Origin: an uncultured Flavobacteriales bacterium
Lineage (GTDB): Bacteria; Bacteroidota; Bacteroidia; Flavobacteriales; Vicingaceae
Direction of reading: 5' to 3'
Assembly (NCBI GenBank): GCA_946886085.1
Contig: CAMPHX010000138.1
Span: 1-5,006, forward strand
DNA: 5,006 nucleotides
Positions 1-5,006 of the stretch are shown here, piece after piece. The notes beneath the pieces were generated by a model that was not told the DNA's origin, did no database searches, and saw nothing but the letters and a program-made list of their open reading frames with translations. The position numbers and the translations under genes were made by a program. Each line of letters opens with the position of its first letter. Position 1 is the first letter of the stretch.

Positions 1-2324
1 AAATTACAGGCTTATTATTGTTGGTTTTTTCTGTCTTTTTATTATTGGCATTTTCATCCTACCTATTCACCTGGAAAGCCGACCAAAATTTAATTATAAA
101 CCACTGGGATAATCCTGACATTCAAGCTGAAAACTGGTTAGGTAAATTAGGTGCTTATGCGGCACATCAATTTATTTTTAATGCATTCGGAATAGCTTCA
201 TTTTTATTTTGCTTTTTGTTTTTTATTGTAGGATTTAAAGCACTTTTCAAAATAAAACTGGTTCCATTTAATAAGGCTTTTGCTTATTCTTTGTTTACTA
301 TTGTTTGGTTGTCAGTAGTTATGGCGTATGTGCTTAAAAGCTACCCCATTTTAGGAGGAACTTTTGGATTTCAATCTACTGTTTGGCTTACCAGTATTGT
401 AGGAAGTGTTGGTGTAGGTTTACTTTTATTCCTTTCATTATTAATATTTATTGTCCTAAATTTTAATGTTTCGTTTAAACTTCCTCAATTGGAAAAAATT
501 ATGGAAGATGATTTGGAGGAAGAAGAACCTGTTTCGGACGAAATAGACTTGATACATGAAGCTGCTTTAAACGAAATGGAAGAAGATAATAATGAAGAAG
601 AAGCGACTACTGTTAGTTTAGATGAAGCTCCTGAAGAACTTCCTGAAATTGAAGAAGAGGAGACAGAAAGTATTTCTCTTTCAACAGACATTCCTGAAAC
701 TGAAGAGAAAAAAGAAGGAGAGGTAGAATTTTCTGTTGAAGAAGCTAAGCCAGACGAAAAAACCCTTTCGGAAGAAGAACTTAACCAAAAAGCTAAAGAT
801 TTTGGCGAATATGACCCAACACTTGATTTAGCATCATTTAAAATGCCTCCAATTGAGTTGCTAAAAGATTTTGGAACAAGTCAGCAAACAGTAACTAAAG
901 AAGAATTAGAAGCCAACAAAAATAAAATTTTAGAAACACTTTCTAACTACAATATTGAAATAACCAGTATAAAAGCTACTATTGGTCCAACGGTTACACT
1001 TTACGAAATTATCCCTGCTCCTGGCATTAGAATTTCTAAAATTAAAAATTTAGAAGATGATATTGCGCTTAGTTTGGCAGCATTAGGAATTAGAATTATT
1101 GCTCCAATTCCGGGTAAAGGAACTATTGGTATTGAGGTACCTAACCAAAATCCTGAAATTGTTTCCATGCGTTTGGCAATTGCTTCAGATAGATTTCAAA
1201 ATGCTAAAATGGAGCTTCCTGTAGTGATGGGAAAAACCATTACCAACGAAAATTTTGTTTTCGATTTGGCTAAAATGCCTCACTTACTTATGGCTGGTGC
1301 TACCGGACAAGGAAAGTCGGTTGGGTTGAATGCTGTTTTAACTTCTTTATTATATAAAAAACATCCATCGCAATTGAAGTTTGTTTTGGTAGATCCTAAA
1401 AAAGTAGAGCTTACGCTTTACAACAAAATAGAACGCCATTATTTAGCAAAATTACCCGATACAGAAGAAGCAATTATTACTGATAATCAGAAAGTAATTA
1501 ATACACTAAACTCGTTGTGTATTGAAATGGATAATCGCTATGAATTACTTAAAAATGCTCAAGTAAGAAATATTGTGGAATACAACAGTAAGTTTATTGC
1601 TCGAAAACTAAATCCAAATGACGGACACCAATTTTTACCTTACATCGTATTGGTTATTGACGAGTTTGCCGACTTAATAATGACAGCCGGTAAAGAAGTA
1701 GAAACACCAATTGCTCGTTTAGCACAGTTAGCAAGAGCTATAGGAATTCATTTAATTATTGCCACACAACGACCTTCCGCCAATATTATAACCGGTATTA
1801 TTAAAGCTAATTTCCCCGGAAGAATTGCTTTTAGAGTAACTTCTGGAATTGACTCTAGAACGATTTTAGATTCTAGTGGAGCAGATCAATTAATCGGACG
1901 GGGAGATATGCTTATTTCTCAAGGAAATGATTTAACACGTGTACAATGTGCTTTTGTAGATACTCCCGAAGTAGAAAGAATATGTGACTTTATTGGTGAA
2001 CAAAGAGGTTATCCGGAAGTATTTACACTTCCAGAATATGTTGGAGAATCTTCATCAGGTGGTTCAGGAACTTTTGATAGTGATGATAAAGATGATTTAT
2101 TTGATGATGCTGCCAGAATAATTGTGCAACACCAACAAGGTTCGGCTTCATTGTTGCAACGAAAAATGAAAATTGGATACAACCGTGCAGGAAGACTTAT
2201 AGACCAATTAGAAGAAGCGGGAATCATCGGTCCTTTTGAAGGAAGTAAAGCCCGACAAGTATTAATGTCCGATATGAATGCTTTGGAACAGTTTTTGAAA
2301 GGTAGTGAAAGTGAAAACACATAA
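1..2324 (+). CDS. ftsK: DNA translocase FtsK (5' end outside window)
   Basis: Membrane-anchored, ATP-driven DNA pump that clears chromosome termini through the closing septum and activates XerCD recombination at dif. The frame is open to the window edge (first full codon at 3), so the TTG at 18 is internal and some N-terminal residues are missing. Counting residues from that TTG, four hydrophobic helices lie at about 1-18, 53-78, 88-107 and 122-148. A Glu/Asp-rich linker follows at about 160-265. The alpha/beta motor runs from about 273 to 680, with Walker A GATGQGKS at 427-434 (Lys433), Walker B LVIDEFADLI with Asp548-Glu549, ATQRPS at 582-587, DSRTILD from 612, and GDML at 629-632. A winged-helix gamma domain (about 692-755, with KIGYNRAGRLIDQLEEAGI) should read KOPS-like polarity sequences and contact XerD. 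All motor motifs are intact. The stretch around ERHYLAKLPDTEEAIITD is typical of Bacteroidota FtsK, as is the linker, which is much shorter than in E. coli. The gene is followed closely by lolA on the same strand. Confidence 0.96.
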   Translation, partial: ITGLLLLVFSVFLLLAFSSYLFTWKADQNLIINHWDNPDIQAENWLGKLGAYAAHQFIFNAFGIASFLFCFLFFIVGFKALFKIKLVPFNKAFAYSLFTIVWLSVVMAYVLKSYPILGGTFGFQSTVWLTSIVGSVGVGLLLFLSLLIFIVLNFNVSFKLPQLEKIMEDDLEEEEPVSDEIDLIHEAALNEMEEDNNEEEATTVSLDEAPEELPEIEEEETESISLSTDIPETEEKKEGEVEFSVEEAKPDEKTLSEEELNQKAKDFGEYDPTLDLASFKMPPIELLKDFGTSQQTVTKEELEANKNKILETLSNYNIEITSIKATIGPTVTLYEIIPAPGIRISKIKNLEDDIALSLAALGIRIIAPIPGKGTIGIEVPNQNPEIVSMRLAIASDRFQNAKMELPVVMGKTITNENFVFDLAKMPHLLMAGATGQGKSVGLNAVLTSLLYKKHPSQLKFVLVDPKKVELTLYNKIERHYLAKLPDTEEAIITDNQKVINTLNSLCIEMDNRYELLKNAQVRNIVEYNSKFIARKLNPNDGHQFLPYIVLVIDEFADLIMTAGKEVETPIARLAQLARAIGIHLIIATQRPSANIITGIIKANFPGRIAFRVTSGIDSRTILDSSGADQLIGRGDMLISQGNDLTRVQCAFVDTPEVERICDFIGEQRGYPEVFTLPEYVGESSSGGSGTFDSDDKDDLFDDAARIIVQHQQGSASLLQRKMKIGYNRAGRLIDQLEEAGIIGPFEGSKARQVLMSDMNALEQFLKGSESENT

Positions 2325-2332
2325 AAATTAAT

Positions 2333-2340
2333 TACATTTG
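2333..2340 (+). promoter_or_regulatory. Candidate Bacteroidota -7 promoter element upstream of lolA
   Basis: TACATTTG matches the TAnnTTTG -7 consensus known for the primary sigma factor of Bacteroidota and lies 38 bases before the lolA ATG. No TTG sits at the usual -33 distance, as the nearest upstream TTG (2295-2297) is too far away. This may be a secondary promoter giving lolA transcription apart from ftsK. In such AT-rich DNA a chance match is also plausible. Confidence 0.35.
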
Positions 2341-2378
2341 ATTAAATTCAAAAAAATCAATAATCTAACTATAACATT

Positions 2379-3020
2379 ATGATCAAAAAATTATCCCTAC
2401 TATTATTAAGCTTAACCATAACTATTGGCATTTTTGCTCAAGATGATGCTAAAGCCAAAGCCATTTTAGATAAATTAAGTGAGAAAACTAAAAAATATAC
2501 TTCCATTAAAACTACGTTTGAATACCACATTCATAACAAAACGGAAGGAATAGATGAAAAACAAACAGGAAGCTTGCAAACAAAAGGAGATAAGTATTAT
2601 TTATCTATTAAAGGACAAGATGTTTTTTCTGATGGTAAAAGCGTTTATACCTTGCTAAAAGACGCTGAAGAGGTGCATATTAATTCTATTCCTGATGAAA
2701 GTGAAGAAGATGCGATAAGTCCTTCAACTATCTTTACTTTGTACGAAAAAGGATTCAAATATAAATATGCTAAAGAAGAAGGTGGAAACGATGTTATCAA
2801 CTTATACCCTAACAAACCTGAAGAAAAATCTTTTCACAGAGTGGAGCTATACATTAACAAAGCTAAAGGAGAAATCTCTAAAGTAATAGTTTATGGTAAA
2901 GATGGTACCAACATGACTTATACCATTAAAACCTTTACACCAAATGTTACCATTCCTGATGCTACTTTTACTTTCGATAAAGCAAAGTATGCTAACTATG
3001 ATGTTATTGATTTAAGGTAA
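2379..3020 (+). CDS. lolA: LolA-like outer-membrane lipoprotein carrier protein
   Basis: Predicted periplasmic chaperone that takes lipoproteins released from the inner membrane by the LolCDE-type exporter and carries them to the outer membrane. The product is 213 residues, close to the roughly 200 usual for LolA. Residues 1-20 form a signal peptide: MIKK, a Leu/Ile-rich core, then a likely signal peptidase I cut after GIFA, before QDD. There is no lipobox cysteine, so the mature protein should be soluble. The mature part begins with an amphipathic helix (DAKAKAILDKLSEKTKKYTS). It continues as alternating beta strands with the family pattern: a TGSLQTKGDKYYLSIKGQDVFSDGKSVYTL segment at about 63-92, then SPSTIFTLYEKGFKYKY at about 114-130. 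The fold is the open beta-barrel that holds acyl chains. The assignment rests on the overall pattern and on the frequent ftsK-lolA neighbourhood in Bacteroidota, since LolA sequences diverge widely. The ATG at 2379 is chosen because it gives a clean signal peptide. No Shine-Dalgarno is visible, as is usual in this phylum. Confidence 0.85.
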   Translation: MIKKLSLLLLSLTITIGIFAQDDAKAKAILDKLSEKTKKYTSIKTTFEYHIHNKTEGIDEKQTGSLQTKGDKYYLSIKGQDVFSDGKSVYTLLKDAEEVHINSIPDESEEDAISPSTIFTLYEKGFKYKYAKEEGGNDVINLYPNKPEEKSFHRVELYINKAKGEISKVIVYGKDGTNMTYTIKTFTPNVTIPDATFTFDKAKYANYDVIDLR

Positions 3021-3035
3021 TCGTTAATTCATTAC

Positions 3036-3068
3036 AAACCTGACAGGATTCAAAAACCTGTTAGGTTT
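3036..3068. terminator. Hairpin between convergent lolA and rnhA, probable bidirectional terminator
   Basis: The left arm AAACCTGACAGG (3036-3047) and right arm CCTGTTAGGTTT (3057-3068) pair over 12 positions around a 9-base loop, ATTCAAAAA. Eleven pairs are Watson-Crick. The remaining one (3042/3062) is a G-U wobble in the plus-strand RNA and a C-A mismatch in the minus-strand RNA. The arm ends supply only three U residues on either strand and no longer T-tract follows, so this is not a textbook intrinsic terminator. Its position, 15 bases after the lolA stop and overlapping the last two bases of the rnhA stop, supports termination or 3'-end protection for both transcripts. The sequence resembles the ACCTGACAGGT-type intergenic hairpins I recall as common in Flavobacteriia genomes. 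Confidence 0.65.
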
Positions 3069-3531
3069 ACTCTTTAATAGCTTTCTCATACCCTTCATCC
3101 ACCAATAACTGTTTACTTTCGGCTGCAGCAACTGCTAATTCATCGCAGTGTTCATTATATAAATTTCCTGCATGTCCTTTTACCCAATGAAATTTCACAT
3201 GATGCTTAGGATAAATTTTTAGAAATCGTTGCCACAAATCCACATTTTTCTTGCCTTTAAACCCTTTTTTTTGCCAACCAAATACCCAACCTTTTTCTAC
3301 CGCATCCACCACATATTTAGAATCAGAAAAAATTTCTACTTCGGCTTTTTCTACTTTTATAGCTTCCAACGCAACAATTACACTAAGTAATTCCATTCGG
3401 TTGTTGGTAGTGTTTCTAAAGCCTTCTGAGAGTTCTTTTTTGTGTTTTCCACTCATCATTACCACACCATAACCTCCATTGCCGGGATTTCCTTTGGCTG
3501 CTCCATCGGTGTATATGGTAATCTTTGGCAT
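3067..3531 (-). CDS. rnhA: Ribonuclease HI
   Basis: Cuts the RNA strand of RNA:DNA hybrids, acting on R-loops and on primer remnants during replication. The 154-residue product matches the length of E. coli RNase HI (155). All catalytic residues are visible. Asp9 lies in IYTDGAAKGNPGNGG, Glu47 in NNRMELL, Asp70 in FSDSKYV and Asp130 in NEHCDELA. His120 of WVKGHAGN corresponds to the flexible-loop histidine. The basic handle region is present at about 81-95 (GWVFGWQKKGFKGKK), so this is the full bacterial type I form rather than a handle-less variant. The ATG at 3531 gives the standard start MPKITIYTDG just before the first beta strand. It lies two bases after the marC stop, so translation is probably coupled and both genes share the upstream marC promoter. 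The gene ends within the hairpin that separates it from lolA. Confidence 0.97.
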   Translation of the reverse strand: MPKITIYTDGAAKGNPGNGGYGVVMMSGKHKKELSEGFRNTTNNRMELLSVIVALEAIKVEKAEVEIFSDSKYVVDAVEKGWVFGWQKKGFKGKKNVDLWQRFLKIYPKHHVKFHWVKGHAGNLYNEHCDELAVAAAESKQLLVDEGYEKAIKE

Positions 3532-3533
3532 GT

Positions 3534-4118
3534 TTATAATCCTGCGTTACTTCTAAATAATTTAACCGCTATTGCCAGTAAAATTACACCAAAAACTTTT
3601 CTTAGCACATTTATTCCTCCTTGACCTAAAATTCGTTCTATAAACTTAGAAGATTTTAAAACAATATAGACCAAAATAATGTTTACCACTATGGCAACAA
3701 TTATGTTCTGAACAGCATATTCAGCTCTTAATGAAAGTAAAGAGGTCATTGTCCCAGCACCGGCAATTAATGGAAATGCAATAGGGACGATAGATGCAGT
3801 GCTTTTTCCTTCATTATTTTCATCTTTGTATAAACGTATGCCCAAAATCATCTCCAACGCTAAAAAGAAGATAATAAACGAACCCGCAATAGCAAAGGAA
3901 CTTACATCAATACCTATCAATCCTAAAATAGATTCTCCAACAAACAAAAACAAGATCATTAACACCAACGAAACTAAACTGGCTTTTTCCGATTGAATAT
4001 GTCCGGTTTTCTGACGTAAATCAATGATAATTGGCACAGAACCAACAATATCAATTACTGCAAAAAGAATCATGGTTGCCGTAGCAATTTCTTTAAAATT
4101 AAAATAGCTAAATAACAT
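3534..4118 (-). CDS. MarC family integral membrane protein
   Basis: Inner-membrane protein of the MarC/UPF0056 family. Some homologues are annotated as amino acid (NAAT-type) transporters, but the role of most is unknown, and the early link of MarC to antibiotic resistance was not upheld. The product is 194 residues, within the usual range of about 190-220. Six hydrophobic segments are visible at about 11-32, 47-70, 74-95, 109-130, 136-155 and 170-188. Two family signatures fall in the two internally related halves: VIDIVGSVPIIIDLR at 21-35, and PIAFPLIAGAGTMTS at 112-126. A charged cytoplasmic or periplasmic loop (RLYKDENNEGKS) separates the halves. The ATG at 4118 is followed by MLFSYFNFKEI, the usual short lead into helix 1. 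The gene is first in a probable two-gene operon with rnhA, and a candidate promoter lies 37 bases upstream. I give no gene symbol because bacterial members fall into several paralogous groups (MarC, YhgN, YchE). Confidence 0.92.
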   Translation of the reverse strand: MLFSYFNFKEIATATMILFAVIDIVGSVPIIIDLRQKTGHIQSEKASLVSLVLMILFLFVGESILGLIGIDVSSFAIAGSFIIFFLALEMILGIRLYKDENNEGKSTASIVPIAFPLIAGAGTMTSLLSLRAEYAVQNIIVAIVVNIILVYIVLKSSKFIERILGQGGINVLRKVFGVILLAIAVKLFRSNAGL

Positions 4119-4248
4119 AAAATTAAATCATTAGATTGTTTGACAAAAAGTCGGCAAAAGTAAGCTTAACACTTAAATAAAAAGCGTGTTTTTTTATAAG
4201 AACATTGTTAAGATTTAGTTAAACTTTTTAACTCCTAAAATGCTCCAA
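4119..4248. other. AT-rich intergenic leader between the DUF389 gene and marC
   Basis: These 130 bases hold no credible coding frame. Besides the candidate -7 element, two weak AT-only or nearly AT-only inverted repeats are visible. One is AGTTAAA/TTTAACT around a 3-base spacer (4217-4233), lying 15 bases past the DUF389 gene's stop. The other pairs ATAAAAA with TTTTTAT around about seven bases including the GC-rich core GCGTG (about 4177-4197). Either could mark the 3' end of the DUF389 transcript, but both stems are too weak to be called terminators with confidence. Confidence 0.4.
4155..4162 (-). promoter_or_regulatory. Candidate Bacteroidota -7 promoter element upstream of marC
   Basis: Read on the minus strand this is TACTTTTG, an exact fit to TAnnTTTG. 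It ends 37 bases before the marC start codon, almost the same distance as the candidate element before lolA. No TTG is present at the expected -33 position, where the sequence is T-rich instead. It would drive the marC-rnhA pair. Confidence 0.4.
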
Positions 4249-5006
4249 CTAATAACTTACTACTTTCAGTTTCTCATCATCTAACCTAACTCTAAGCCAT
4301 TTTTGAAGTGAATTTTTCTTTGCCTGTCTGGTTCCAGCATCTAAATTAGTATTCCACCTTACTAAAACAGTGGTAGAAGTATCTTGTTTTTTATTAAAAT
4401 TGGTATAAACCGTTTTGCCTACTTCCATTCCTATCACATCTTCGTATTGCATTTTTACTTCTTTAGATAATGATGTAAAAGGAATATTACTAAAGCCCAT
4501 CTTATTAATTTCGTTTTCTAGCAATTTTATTTTTTCATCCTTATCTTCTATAGTTTCTTGATTTTTTTTGTAAAGCTCTTCAATAATTCCCGACTTTACT
4601 TCAGAGGTAAGTCTGCTTGCTAATTCATTTGAATTATCTTCAGACTGATAAATCTTTAACTCGGCATTTTTTAAATTATAACTCAACATTTTTTTTGTTA
4701 ACATTTCTTTAGTTTGCCCAGAAATAGGTTTCCCTATTAAATAAACCTCAATTAAAGGATTACCCCCTTCAGTAGTATAATGTACTTTTTTATTAATCAC
4801 TTCACTTTCTGCAAATTCAAAATTTTCTGCAATAAAATTTTCTGCACTACTTTTAAAAATACTTTCTTGAATAGATTGCCAAAAAGTATAAGAGCTAGGC
4901 AAAAATATTATTAGTGTAAAAATCCAAATAAATCGCGTTACTTTTTTTTGTTTGGCTTTATCAATATAAGAGGTAAGTGGAAACTTTAAGTATTTAACAA
5001 TTAGCC
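4249..5006 (-). CDS. DUF389-type membrane protein, C-terminal part (5' end outside window)
   Basis: The frame stays open from the TAG at 4249-4251 to the right edge, so the 251 visible residues are a C-terminal fragment and the TTG at 4902 is internal. Counting from the edge (first full codon at 5004), residues 1-23 are a basic juxtamembrane stretch (KYLKFPLTSYIDKAKQKK). One hydrophobic helix follows at about 24-41 (FIWIFTLIIFLPSSY), probably the last of a bundle. The soluble tail opens with an amphipathic segment (SIQESIFKSSAENFIAENF), followed by an alpha/beta region with IEVYLIGKPISG at 84-95. A charged coiled-coil-like helix lies at about 140-170 (ELYKKNQETIEDKDEKIKLL). The end has VLVRWNT and LQKWLRVRLDDEKLKVV. 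This order matches flavobacterial DUF389 proteins as I remember them, a membrane family of unknown function. The assignment is from pattern only, and the diagnostic membrane core is not in the window. Confidence 0.72.
   Translation of the reverse strand, partial: LIVKYLKFPLTSYIDKAKQKKVTRFIWIFTLIIFLPSSYTFWQSIQESIFKSSAENFIAENFEFAESEVINKKVHYTTEGGNPLIEVYLIGKPISGQTKEMLTKKMLSYNLKNAELKIYQSEDNSNELASRLTSEVKSGIIEELYKKNQETIEDKDEKIKLLENEINKMGFSNIPFTSLSKEVKMQYEDVIGMEVGKTVYTNFNKKQDTSTTVLVRWNTNLDAGTRQAKKNSLQKWLRVRLDDEKLKVVSY

Noticed and set aside
18..20. TTG at 18 as the start codon of ftsK
   Set aside because: The same frame is open upstream to base 3 and continues the first membrane helix (ITGLL before it). 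The gene simply begins outside the window.
485..691. Antisense frame encoding a serine-rich peptide
   Set aside because: It lies fully opposite the acidic linker of ftsK. The serine runs are the complement of repeated GAA/GAG codons, so it is a shadow.
2009..2320. Antisense 103-residue frame under the ftsK gamma domain
   Set aside because: It overlaps a strongly conserved coding region completely and shows no recognisable domain or start context.
3251..3624. Two plus-strand frames opposite rnhA and the end of marC
   Set aside because: Both lie antisense to well-supported genes and resemble no family. Their composition is the mirror of rnhA and marC codons.
3799..3996. Plus-strand 65-residue frame inside marC
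   Set aside because: It is fully antisense to a clear six-helix MarC protein and has no independent support.
4177..4197. AAAAAGCGTGTTTTTTT as an intrinsic terminator
   Set aside because: The stem would be only A-T pairs, and the T-run lies on the plus strand while both flanking genes are on the minus strand. It is kept only as a weak inverted repeat.
4900..4902. TTG (minus strand) as the start codon of a separate 217-residue protein
   Set aside because: The frame continues upstream without a stop to the window edge and encodes a membrane helix that this start would cut in half, so the gene is a 5'-truncated longer protein.
1..5006. CRISPR array, tRNA or rRNA gene, insertion sequence, or defence or toxin-antitoxin genes
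   Set aside because: I saw no spaced direct repeats, cloverleaf-like sequence, transposase motif or defence-family motif. The genes fill the window with ordinary core functions.

Overview
The window reads as an ordinary stretch of core chromosome from a low-GC member of the Bacteroidota, most likely Flavobacteriia-like. Three things suggest this. The FtsK is of the Bacteroidota type: it has an FTWKADQ stretch after the first membrane helix, a short acidic linker, and a Walker A loop reading GATGQGKS. The genes lack clear Shine-Dalgarno sequences and sit behind AT-rich leaders, two of which carry a TAnnTTTG-type -7 element. An ACCTGACAGG/CCTGTTAGGT hairpin also lies between convergent genes. 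The species cannot be named from this sequence.

Layout. Positions 1-2324 (+) hold ftsK, whose first residues lie outside the left edge. After 54 bases comes a LolA-type periplasmic lipoprotein carrier (2379-3020, +). The short gap between lolA and the convergent rnhA holds a 12-bp hairpin (3036-3068) that probably ends transcription from both sides. On the minus strand, a MarC-family membrane protein (4118-3534) is followed after two bases by rnhA (ribonuclease HI, 3531-3067), so these two look like one operon. A 130-base AT-rich leader (4119-4248) separates marC from the C-terminal part of a DUF389-type membrane protein (minus strand, stop at 4249), whose beginning runs off the right edge. 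No gap between genes exceeds 130 bases.

Function. FtsK couples chromosome segregation to division, and the LolA-like protein carries outer-membrane lipoproteins across the periplasm. RNase HI removes RNA:DNA hybrids, and MarC and DUF389 are poorly characterised integral membrane families. Nothing points to a mobile element, defence system, CRISPR array, RNA gene or horizontally acquired island, and I found no evidence of a new multi-gene system. The points most worth a second look are the hairpin repeat, the long soluble tail of the DUF389 protein, and the tight marC-rnhA pairing.
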